25,898 nucleotides of DNA. It comes from JANOQP01 sp044227705. GTDB taxonomy: Bacteria > Bacteroidota > Bacteroidia > Chitinophagales > Saprospiraceae. The stretch spans positions 1 to 25,898 of the forward strand of contig JBGAWE010000039.1 in assembly GCA_044227705.1 (NCBI GenBank). The letters run 5' to 3'. Position 1 is the stretch's first letter; each line of letters starts with the position of its first letter. Both the position numbers and the translations under genes were made by a program. The notes below the pieces were generated by a model. It was not told the DNA's origin. It saw only the letters and a program-made list of their open reading frames with translations, and ran no database searches. Below, piece after piece: positions 16,895-24,287 of the stretch.

Positions 16895-18262
16895 CTAATC
16901 CGGACAGTTCGCATCGAACAGCTCGCAGACCACTACCTGGACCGTCGGCGGCGCGCCCGGCGGCACGCAGGCCTGAAAAACGGCCGGGCTGGTCGGCGAG
17001 GCCACGTCGCCGCCCGGTGCTAGGAAGGCGCCGTTCACATGGAATTCCCAACTGAAGGAGAACGGGCCTAGCCCCGTCAGAAGGGCCGTGATGTTCTTGC
17101 AACCGCCCTCGCATACGTCGGCGTTTGGCGCGACGGCCAGCCCGACGGCCGGTGCTGCGAACACTCGGACGTGCGTGTAGGCCGTGTCCTTGCAGCCGTT
17201 GTCGTCCGTCGCGACGAGGGCAACAGGGAAGGTCTGGCCCGGCTGGCTGGCGGGGGTGATGCAGAAGAGGGCGTGGTCGAGCGTCGAGTTGCTCGGCAGC
17301 CATAGGAAGGAGGTGCCGCCGGAGGCGTCCAGCTCGTTGCAGTTGTCGGTCATGCAGAGGGTGGTGTCGCCGCTTATCATGGCCACCGGCTGCGGGTTCA
17401 TGGTTATGGTGACCGATTCCGGGTCGCCGATGAGGGGCGTGCAGCCGCCGCCGTTGGCCGTGATGCTGGAGAGCGTGTAGGTCGTGGTCGCTGGCGGGAA
17501 GGGCAGCATCGTCGTCCAGTTGTTGCCGGTCGGAGCGATGTTGTTGAACGTCAGGTTGCTGCCCGGCGAGCGGGCGATGGTGACGTTGTAGGTCAGCCCG
17601 GCGGGCGGCGCGGGCGAGAAGTTGAGCCTCAAGGAAAACGGCCCCGTGCTGCCGATGCAGAACTCGTTGGGCAGCCCGTCGAACGTCACCGTCGCCGGCG
17701 GGACGTAGGTGAAAGTGATGCTCCAACTAACGAGAAAACCCGAGTTGAACGGTTGCGAGTCGTTGATGTAAAGCTGCCAAGTGCCGTCGGCATCGACGCC
17801 GTTGAAGGTGTTGAGAAAGGTGAAAGTGCCGGGCGGCGCGGCGTTCGGATAAGGCGGTGTTAGGCTTTGCTGCCGCCCCTCGGGCCGAAAGCTGCCGAGG
17901 AAGGGCGGGACGCCCGAGGTGATGAAGGTCGGCGCGTTGTCGGTGAACATGGTGTTCGAGTAGTTGTCGTTCACGCCGCCGTTGTCAGTCGACAGCTCCA
18001 GCACCTGACCGCTCGGGGCAACGAGGAAGATGCCGAGGTCGCCCGCTGCCGTGTGCGGGATGTTGATGCTCACCTTGTCGATTCTCCGGCACCCGTCGAG
18101 GATGCCCACGCCCGAGACGGAGCAGTCGGATACGGTCAGGCCCGTCGTCTGGGCCGGCGCGCCGGGCGGGACGTTGAGGCCGCCCATCCCGGTGAACATC
18201 TGCGCCGAGAGCGGGCTTTTCATCAAAAAGAGAACGGCTGAAAGGCGGGCGAGCTTTTTCAT
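16895..18262 (-). CDS. Secreted proprotein-convertase P-domain protein, copy B, 455 aa
   Basis: Probable extracellular protein. The N-terminus (MKKLARLSAVLFLMKSPLSA) is a signal peptide. Residues about 45-190 form a P_proprotein domain: CRRIDKVSINIPHT, GDLGIFLVAPSGQVLEL, NDNYSNTMFTDNAP, then DADGTWQLYINDSQ and the closing SWSITF. Two or three Ig-like segments follow, including AISGDTTLCMTDNCNELDAS and NADVCEGGCKNITALLTGLG. The protein ends at VVVCELFDANCPD with no CHU_C or other recognisable T9SS tail. No protease domain is present, so the P domain is not acting on a fused subtilisin as it usually does. It is a tandem paralog of the gene at 18305, from which it is separated by 42 bp, probably in one operon. 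Function is unknown; binding or adhesion is inference. Confidence 0.85.
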   Translation of the reverse strand: MKKLARLSAVLFLMKSPLSAQMFTGMGGLNVPPGAPAQTTGLTVSDCSVSGVGILDGCRRIDKVSINIPHTAAGDLGIFLVAPSGQVLELSTDNGGVNDNYSNTMFTDNAPTFITSGVPPFLGSFRPEGRQQSLTPPYPNAAPPGTFTFLNTFNGVDADGTWQLYINDSQPFNSGFLVSWSITFTYVPPATVTFDGLPNEFCIGSTGPFSLRLNFSPAPPAGLTYNVTIARSPGSNLTFNNIAPTGNNWTTMLPFPPATTTYTLSSITANGGGCTPLIGDPESVTITMNPQPVAMISGDTTLCMTDNCNELDASGGTSFLWLPSNSTLDHALFCITPASQPGQTFPVALVATDDNGCKDTAYTHVRVFAAPAVGLAVAPNADVCEGGCKNITALLTGLGPFSFSWEFHVNGAFLAPGGDVASPTSPAVFQACVPPGAPPTVQVVVCELFDANCPD

Positions 18263-18287
18263 GGCAACAGGTCTTGTTTGGCCGAAA

Positions 18288-18308
18288 ACAGGGTGAATCC
18301 TGTGCTAC
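18288..18308 (-). repeat. GTAGCACAG-type palindromic repeat, third copy in the window
   Basis: Minus strand GTAGCACAGGATTCACCCTG followed by T. The GTAGCACAG start and trailing CTGT match the two half-elements in the inverted repeat at 12865-12932. It fills much of the 42-bp gap between the P-domain genes, and its TAG is the stop codon of copy A. Confidence 0.55.
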
Positions 18309-19645
18309 AAGTTGCAAAACTGGTCGCTCAACGAGCAGACCACCACCTGAACCGTCGGCCCCGACCCCGGCGGCACGCAGGCTTGAAAAAGGATGGGGCT
18401 GCCGTTTCCCCCCTCCGAGCCGCCCGGCCCGATGGGGTCGCCGCCCGACTGGATTTCCCAGGTGAAATTGAAGGGCGCCGTGCCCATCAGCGTGGCGGTC
18501 ACGGTCTTGCAGCCGCCGTCGCAGATGTTGGGCGGCGCGGCCAGCGAGATGGCCGGCTTTGGATGGACGACGACCGGCACGGAGGCCGTCGCTGTGCAGC
18601 CGCCCACATCGGAGGTGACGGTCAGCGAGTAGGTCTGGTTGGAGGTCGGCGAGACGGTGATGACGTCCGAGTTCGAGCCGGTCGACCAATGGTATGTGCC
18701 GCCGCCCGAGCCGGTCAGCTCGGTCGACTCGCCGTTGCAGATGCTCAAATCGCCCGAAATCGCGGCCATCGGGATGGGGACCACCACGATTTCCGCCTCC
18801 GACGGCGAGCCGACGGTCGGCGGGCAGCCAGCGCTCGAGGTGATGGAGGTGAGGGTGTAGGTCGTCGTCGCGGTCGGCAGGGGGATGTTGACCGTCCAGA
18901 CGGTGCCGGTCGGGGTGATGTTGCTGTAATTGAGGTTGCCGCCAGGCGCGGCGGCGATGACGACGTTGTAGGTCGTCCCGGCGGGTGTCGCGCCGGAGAA
19001 GGTCAGTTTGAGGGTCGCCTGCCCTGTCGCGCCCGCGCAGATGGGGGTCGGCGTGGCCGTCAGCGAGGCCGAGAGGCCGGGGCCGCTGCCGGAGAAGGTG
19101 ATGCTCCACGAAATGAGCGTCCCCCAATCGGCTCCTAAAAAATCATTGATGTAAAGTTGCCAAGTGCCGTCCGCGTCCGTCCCGTCGAAGGTGTTGGCGA
19201 AGGTGAAGGTGCCGAGCGGCGGCGCGTTGGAGTAGGGCGGGGTGAGGCTCGTCTGCCGCCCCTCGGGCCGGAAGGTGCCAGCGAACGGCGGTGCACCGGC
19301 CGTGATGAAGGTCGGCGCGTTGTCCGTGAACATGGTGTTCGAGTAGTTGTCGTTCCCGCCGCCGTTGCCGGTGGAAAGCTCGAGCACCTGCCCGCCGGGG
19401 CCGATGAGGAAGATGCCCAGCTCGCCGTCCCAGGTGTGGTTGAGGTTGATGGTCACCTTGTCTATCTTTTTGCAGCCGCCGAGGACGCCGACGCCCGAGA
19501 CGTCGCAGTTGGAAATGGTCGTGCCCGTCGTGACCGAGGGCGCGCCGGGCGGGACGAGTAGGCCGCCCGTGCCGTTGAAGGTCTGCGCGGCGAGCGGGGT
19601 TTTCAAAAAAAAGAGGACGGCGAGGAGGATGGCGGGCTGTTTCAT
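18305..19645 (-). CDS. Secreted proprotein-convertase P-domain protein, copy A, 446 aa
   Basis: Tandem paralog of the gene at 16895 with the same layout. ATG at 19645 is chosen because it begins the signal peptide MKQPAILLAVLFFLKTPLAA; the open frame extends 30 nt further to 19675. Residues about 45-185 are the P domain (CKKIDKVTINLNHTWDGELG, VLELSTGNGGGNDNYSNTMF, DADGTWQLYINDFLG, SWSITF). Ig-like segments follow: PTPICAGATGQATLKLTFSG, AISGDLSICNGESTELTGSG and PNICDGGCKTVTATLMGTAP. It ends VVVCSLSDQFCNL, at the position homologous to the end of copy B, so the lack of a T9SS tail is shared by both. It is divergent from the large repeat protein at 19778, across an inverted repeat. Likely the first gene of a P-domain/P-domain(/M16) transcript. 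Confidence 0.85.
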   Translation of the reverse strand: MKQPAILLAVLFFLKTPLAAQTFNGTGGLLVPPGAPSVTTGTTISNCDVSGVGVLGGCKKIDKVTINLNHTWDGELGIFLIGPGGQVLELSTGNGGGNDNYSNTMFTDNAPTFITAGAPPFAGTFRPEGRQTSLTPPYSNAPPLGTFTFANTFDGTDADGTWQLYINDFLGADWGTLISWSITFSGSGPGLSASLTATPTPICAGATGQATLKLTFSGATPAGTTYNVVIAAAPGGNLNYSNITPTGTVWTVNIPLPTATTTYTLTSITSSAGCPPTVGSPSEAEIVVVPIPMAAISGDLSICNGESTELTGSGGGTYHWSTGSNSDVITVSPTSNQTYSLTVTSDVGGCTATASVPVVVHPKPAISLAAPPNICDGGCKTVTATLMGTAPFNFTWEIQSGGDPIGPGGSEGGNGSPILFQACVPPGSGPTVQVVVCSLSDQFCNL

Positions 19646-19653
19646 GGTCGTGA

Positions 19654-19742
19654 TTTTTTCAGCCACGAATTTCAAAAATTACTGGAAAAAGCAGCCTCAA
19701 CACTTCATTTCGTGAAATTTGTGAATTTCGTGGCTGAAAAAA
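19654..19742. repeat. Inverted repeat (AGCCACGAA type) between divergent secreted-protein genes
   Basis: The perfect 16-bp arms TTTTTTCAGCCACGAA (19654-19669) and TTCGTGGCTGAAAAAA (19727-19742) continue inward with partial matches (TTTCAAAAATT against GTGAAATTTGTGAA). The right arm also contains a short direct repeat, GTGAAATTT GTGAATTTC GTGG. The element occupies nearly the whole divergent promoter region and overlaps the in-frame extensions of both flanking genes. Confidence 0.75.
19673..19700 (-). promoter_or_regulatory. Possible promoter for the P-domain gene pair
   Basis: On the minus strand TTG (19700-19698), 16 nt, then TAATTTTTG (19681-19673), which is TAnnTTTG with one extra T. It lies inside the inverted repeat, 28 bp before the ATG at 19645. 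Confidence 0.3.
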
Positions 19743-19777
19743 ACGTGCCTCCAGTCCGGATCTCAACCCGCCCAGCC

Positions 19778-20869
19778 ATGCGCCACATCGCCATTCCGCT
19801 CGCCGTCGCCGCCTTCCTTTTTTCAACTGAAAAACTCGCCGCGCAGGGCTGTCCCGCCCTCGCGACCATCACGCTCAACGTCGTCGCCGCGCCCGAGCCG
19901 GTGCTCACGGAGCCGACCATCTGCCCCGGCGGCACGGCCGTCGTGGCCACGCAACAAGCCTATTCGAGCTATCTGTGGAGCAACAGCGCGACCACGCCGA
20001 CCATCACCGTCTCGGCGGCGGGCGATTATTCTGTCACCGTGACGAACGCGGCGGGCTGCACCGGAACCGGCACGACAACGGTCGAGGCTGCCCCGTTGCT
20101 CAATGTCAACATCGACCAGCTGCCGACCGGCTGCAACGGCTCGGCGACCCTCTCGGCCGGGGCCGGTTTTTCGAGCTATTCGTGGTCGAACGGCGGCGGC
20201 TCCAACCCGACGGCCACCTTTTCGGCTAACGGCACCTATTCCGTCACGGTCTCCAACGCGCAAGGCTGCACGGGTGTCGATGATTTTACCCTCACCATCC
20301 CGACCGCGCCGACGGTTTCAATAACCGGAAACCCGGCGCTTTGCCCCGGCTCGACTTCCACGCTGACAGCCACCGCCGGTTTTTCAAACTATCTCTGGAC
20401 GGGCGGCGCGACCACGCAGAGCATCGACGCAACGACAGCCGGAACCTTCTCGGTCACCGCGACGAACGCGGCGGGCTGCACGGCGACGGCGAGTTTCACC
20501 ACTACGACGGCTGCCGCGCCCGTCGCCGACATCACCGGCCCGGCCGCTGTTTGCTCGGGCCAATCGGCGACTTTGACAGCCGCGGGCGGGCCTTTTTCTC
20601 AAATTTTATGGTCGAACAGCGAGATGGCCGCCTCAATTTCGGTCATCACGGGCGGCAGCTATTCCGTAACCGTGACGAACGCGGCTGGTTGCACAGGCTC
20701 CGATTCGCAGGTTTTGACCATCAACCAGCCGCCCGCGCCGACCATCGCGGCCGCACCGTACTCGTGCAACGGCCAGGCGCGGCCAGTTTCACAGCAGTCA
20801 TCCCGCCCGCGCCGACCGTATCGATTAGCGGCGACGGCGACATATGCGATGGAGAAAGCTCGGTTTTGA
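19778..20869 (+). CDS. T9SS-type repeat protein, 5' fragment (frame broken near 20780)
   Basis: N-terminal part of a secreted repeat protein whose 3' part continues in another frame. ATG at 19778 is chosen because it begins the signal peptide MRHIAIPLAVAAFLFSTEKL, cleaved near AAQ; the open frame starts at 19712 inside the inverted repeat. Four whole units of about 68 residues follow, each with C-P/S-G near the start, a Y-x-W-S-N core and ending YSVTVTNAAGCTGT. A fifth unit stops being recognisable after PYSCNGQA at about 20779. The frame then reads an unrelated tail to a TGA at 20867. As written the product is 363 residues and lacks a sorting domain, so it would probably not be attached to the surface. 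Confidence 0.75.
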   Translation: MRHIAIPLAVAAFLFSTEKLAAQGCPALATITLNVVAAPEPVLTEPTICPGGTAVVATQQAYSSYLWSNSATTPTITVSAAGDYSVTVTNAAGCTGTGTTTVEAAPLLNVNIDQLPTGCNGSATLSAGAGFSSYSWSNGGGSNPTATFSANGTYSVTVSNAQGCTGVDDFTLTIPTAPTVSITGNPALCPGSTSTLTATAGFSNYLWTGGATTQSIDATTAGTFSVTATNAAGCTATASFTTTTAAAPVADITGPAAVCSGQSATLTAAGGPFSQILWSNSEMAASISVITGGSYSVTVTNAAGCTGSDSQVLTINQPPAPTIAAAPYSCNGQARPVSQQSSRPRRPYRLAATATYAMEKARF

Positions 20870-23460
20870 CCGCCAGCGGCACATTCCCGAGCTATTTGTG
20901 GAGCAACGCGAGCAGCGCGCAGAGCATCACCGCCTCCGCGCCGGGCAGCTTCTCCGTCACCGCGACGGACGGCGTCGGCTGCACGGCGACGGCCAGTTTC
21001 GCGGTCAGCGGCCTCGCCTCGCCGCAGCCGGTCATCGCCGGGCCGAGCCAGATTTGTCTGGCGGGTTCGGCGACGTTCTCGGTGCCGGGGGGCTATTCCC
21101 AATTTTCATGGAGCAACTCGGCGACCGACCCGACCATCACCGTCAGCCAAGCGGGGACGTACTCGGTGACGGTCACTGCGGCGAACGGCTGCACCGGCAC
21201 GGCCAGCCAGAGTTTGACCATTGCGAACAGCCTCCAGCCGACCATCACGCAGCTTCCGTACAACTGCAACGGCAAGTTGACGCTCGACGCGGGAGCCGGT
21301 TTTGCAACCTATTCTTGGTCGAACGGGACTTCCGAGCAGACGCTAACCGTCTCGCAATCAGGCACTTACGCCGTAACGGTCAGCGATGGGGCTGGCTGCA
21401 GCGGCTCGACGGCCCTTTCCGTCAGCATCCCGGCGCAGCCGGTAGTGGCCATCACGGGCGTGCTGAAAATCTGCCCCGGCTCGACGACGTCGCTGGCGGC
21501 AACGCCAGGTTTCCAAACCTATAAATGGAGCAACGGCGCGACGACGGCGACCCTCGCAGCGGTGGGCGCGGGCAGCTTCGTAGTGACGGCGACGGACGCG
21601 AACGGCTGCACCTCCTACGCATTCGTTCTGGTTGAAAACCTCCCGTCGCCTGCGCCCCAGATTGCCGGGCCGACGACGATTTGCAGCGGCTCGACGGCCG
21701 TGCTCTCCACCAGCCAGCCATTTCAAAACTACCTCTGGTCGACCGGTGCGACCGCGCAGAGCATCACCGTCGGCGCGGCCGGGACATTCAGCGTGACCGT
21801 CAGCGGCGCGGGCGGCTGCACCGGCGTGGCCAGCCAGACGGTCTCGGTCTCGACCGGCCTCTCGCCCGCCATCGCGCAGCTTCCGTACAATTGCGACGGG
21901 CAAATAACGCTCGACGCTGGGCCGGGCTTTCAGACCTATTCGTGGTCGAACGGAGTTTTCGCGCAGACTTTAACCGCCTCGCAATCAGGCACTTATGATG
22001 TGACGGTGAGCGACGCGGGCGGCTGCACCGGCACGGCCAGCCTTTCCGTAAATGTCCCGCAGCAGCCGACGGTGGCCATCTCGGGCAACCTCTCTTTCTG
22101 TCAAAACTCCTCGACGACGCTGTCGGCGACCGCCGGTTTTTCGAGCTACAACTGGTCGACGGGCGGGGCTTCGGCCTCGATCTCCAACAGTTCGGGCGGC
22201 AACATTTCCGTCACCGCGACGGACGGCCTCGGCTGCACGGCGACAGCTTCTGTGGCCGTCGTTGTCAATCCGAACCCGCAGCCGGTCGTCACCGGGCCGA
22301 CCTCGATTTGCACCGGCTCGACGGCTGTTTTTTCAACAAGTCAAGTCTTTCAAAAGTACCTCTGGTCAACCGGCGCGGCGACGGCGAGCATCACCGCCTC
22401 AACGGCTGGAAACTTCAGCGTGACCGTCACCGACGCGAACGGCTGCACCGGTTTCGACGACATCAATTTGACCATCGGGGCAAGCCTCTCGCCCGCCATC
22501 GTGCAGCTTCCGTACAACTGCGACGGCAAGCTGACGCTCGACGCGGGGGCCGGTTACGCAACCTATTCGTGGTCGAACGGGACTTCCGGGCAGACGCTAA
22601 CCGTCTCGCAATCAGGCACTTACGTCGTGACGGTCAGCGACGGCACGGGCTGCACCGGCTCGGCGAGCCAGACGGTCATCAACATCCCGGCGCAGCCGAC
22701 GGTGGCGATTTCTGGTGTGCTGAAAATCTGCCCCGGCTCGACGACGACGCTGACCGCAACGGCCGGTTTTCCCTCCTATAAATGGAGCAACGGCACGACC
22801 TCGCAGACCCTCGGCTCGGTGGGCGCAGGCAGCTTCTCGGTCACCGCGACGGATGCGAACGGATGCACGGCGACGGCCTCTGTTTTGGTTGAAAACCTTG
22901 CAAGCTTGACGACCTCCATCGCCGTCCAGCCGGGCAACTGCGACGGGCTAGCGACGCTCGACGCGGGAGCCGGTTTTCAAAACTACCAATGGTCCAGCGG
23001 ACAGGCTGGACAGGTCGTAACTGTCTCGCAATCAGGCGTTTACGCGGTGACGGTCAGCGACGGGAGCGGTTGCAGCGGCACGGCGACGGCGCAGGTGACG
23101 GTCGTCTCGCCGCCCACTCCTCCCGTTTTGACGGTCAACGAAATCCTCTGCGACGGCAGCTCGGTGACCATCAACTCGGCCGGTGTTTTTTCAAAATACA
23201 AATGGTCGGACGGCTCCAGCCTCGCCTCTTTGACCGTCTTCCAAACAGGAACTTTCGGGCTGACCGTGACCGATGCGAACGGCTGCACCGCTTCGGCGAG
23301 CATCGACATCGAGGCCGTTCCGCCCGCCGTCGTGACGATTTTGGGCGACCTCTTTTTCTGTGAAAACAGCTCGACCGTCTTGACGGCGACGGGCAGCGCG
23401 GGCAGTTTTTCATGGTCGAACGGGGCGGCCGGGCAGAGCATAACCGCCTCGCAATCAGGC
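20765..23460 (+). repeat. 627-bp (209-residue) three-unit super-repeat with exact spacing
   Basis: The TGC codon of the PYNC motif lies at 20765, 21265, 21892 and 22519: spacings 500, 627 and 627 bp. The short DNA word TCGCAATCAGGC recurs at 21352, 21979, 22606, 23026 and 23449 (spacings 627, 627, 420, 423). Spacings of 627 correspond to three units; 420-423 to two units, so one unit has been lost in frame in the last copies. Confidence 0.85.
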
Positions 23461-24183
23461 TCTTACACCGTCACCGTGACCGATGCGAACGGCTGCACGG
23501 CCTCCGCCTCGACCGAGGTTTTTGAAAAACCGGCTGCCTCGACGACGGTCGAAAAGTTCACCTGCAAAACCGCCGAGGTCGGCGAGACGGTCTTGAACCT
23601 GCAGACCTCGTTTGGCTGCGACAGCCTCGTGACCATCAAAACCATTTTCCAGTTGAAGCCCGGCCTTGTTCTCGACTTGCCCGCCCAGCTCGACGGAAAA
23701 TACGGCCAGCCGCTCGGCCTCGATGTGTCGGGCAATTTCCCAATCGACTCCGTTTCGTTCGACTCGCCGTTCGCCCTTTCCTGCGGCGACTGCCTCTCGC
23801 CGACCTTCGCGCCGACGGCGAACGGGACGATTTCCGTCACCGCCTTCGACGCGGACGGCTGCCCGGCGACCGGCGAGGTTTTGGTCAAAATCAGCCGAAA
23901 AACCAATGTTTATGTGCCGAACGCCATCGATTTCGACAAGGGCGGCTTCGTCGTCTTCTCGGGGCCGGAGCTGAAATCGGTTCGGAATTTCCACGTCTAC
24001 GACCGCTGGGGCGAGTCGCTTTTCAGCACGAAGGAGCTGCCGACGAACGACCCGTCGGCGGGCTGGGACGGCGGCTTCCGGGGGCAGCGGGTGCAGCCGG
24101 GGGTCTATGTCTACTGGTTCGAGGCGTTGCTGCCGGACGGGTCGGTGGAGGTGTTCAAGGGCGACGTGACGGTGGTGAGGTGA
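20782..24183 (+). CDS. T9SS-type repeat protein, 3' fragment with CHU_C sorting domain
   Basis: Continuation of the gene at 19778 in the next frame, starting at ASFTAVIPPAP. It holds about 13 further units of 65-70 residues with the pattern ISG..KICPGSTTTL.A.AGF, YKWSNG, QSGTYSVTVTDANGCTGTAS. Three unit types alternate: type A (ISGxxxIC), type B (AGPxxICSGS) and type C (QLPYNCDGKLTLDAGAGF). After a linker (TSFGCDSLVTIKTIFQLKPG), the C-terminus has VYVPNAIDFDKGG, HVYDRWGESLFS, GWDGGFRGQ and FKGDVTVVR, the CHU_C / type B T9SS sorting domain. If the two fragments are joined the protein would be about 1,470 residues as sequenced, or about 1,510 if the lost 127 bp are restored. Likely a surface adhesin or matrix protein; partner unknown. 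Confidence 0.85.
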   Translation, partial: ASFTAVIPPAPTVSISGDGDICDGESSVLTASGTFPSYLWSNASSAQSITASAPGSFSVTATDGVGCTATASFAVSGLASPQPVIAGPSQICLAGSATFSVPGGYSQFSWSNSATDPTITVSQAGTYSVTVTAANGCTGTASQSLTIANSLQPTITQLPYNCNGKLTLDAGAGFATYSWSNGTSEQTLTVSQSGTYAVTVSDGAGCSGSTALSVSIPAQPVVAITGVLKICPGSTTSLAATPGFQTYKWSNGATTATLAAVGAGSFVVTATDANGCTSYAFVLVENLPSPAPQIAGPTTICSGSTAVLSTSQPFQNYLWSTGATAQSITVGAAGTFSVTVSGAGGCTGVASQTVSVSTGLSPAIAQLPYNCDGQITLDAGPGFQTYSWSNGVFAQTLTASQSGTYDVTVSDAGGCTGTASLSVNVPQQPTVAISGNLSFCQNSSTTLSATAGFSSYNWSTGGASASISNSSGGNISVTATDGLGCTATASVAVVVNPNPQPVVTGPTSICTGSTAVFSTSQVFQKYLWSTGAATASITASTAGNFSVTVTDANGCTGFDDINLTIGASLSPAIVQLPYNCDGKLTLDAGAGYATYSWSNGTSGQTLTVSQSGTYVVTVSDGTGCTGSASQTVINIPAQPTVAISGVLKICPGSTTTLTATAGFPSYKWSNGTTSQTLGSVGAGSFSVTATDANGCTATASVLVENLASLTTSIAVQPGNCDGLATLDAGAGFQNYQWSSGQAGQVVTVSQSGVYAVTVSDGSGCSGTATAQVTVVSPPTPPVLTVNEILCDGSSVTINSAGVFSKYKWSDGSSLASLTVFQTGTFGLTVTDANGCTASASIDIEAVPPAVVTILGDLFFCENSSTVLTATGSAGSFSWSNGAAGQSITASQSGSYTVTVTDANGCTASASTEVFEKPAASTTVEKFTCKTAEVGETVLNLQTSFGCDSLVTIKTIFQLKPGLVLDLPAQLDGKYGQPLGLDVSGNFPIDSVSFDSPFALSCGDCLSPTFAPTANGTISVTAFDADGCPATGEVLVKISRKTNVYVPNAIDFDKGGFVVFSGPELKSVRNFHVYDRWGESLFSTKELPTNDPSAGWDGGFRGQRVQPGVYVYWFEALLPDGSVEVFKGDVTVVR

Positions 24184-24212
24184 GCAAGGGCTGTGCGCGA
24201 AGCCCGACGAAG

Positions 24213-24233
24213 CCGGGCCGCCCGGTTTTCTTT
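24213..24233 (+). terminator. Likely terminator after the T9SS repeat protein gene
   Basis: CCGGG-CCG-CCCGG followed by TTTTCTTT, 30 bp past the stop at 24183. The stem is short but GC-only and the T-tract is good. Confidence 0.5.
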
Positions 24234-24287
24234 GATACTTTTCGCGCCAAAAAAGGAGCGATGCGGCCTCTCGCAAATCGACATTTC

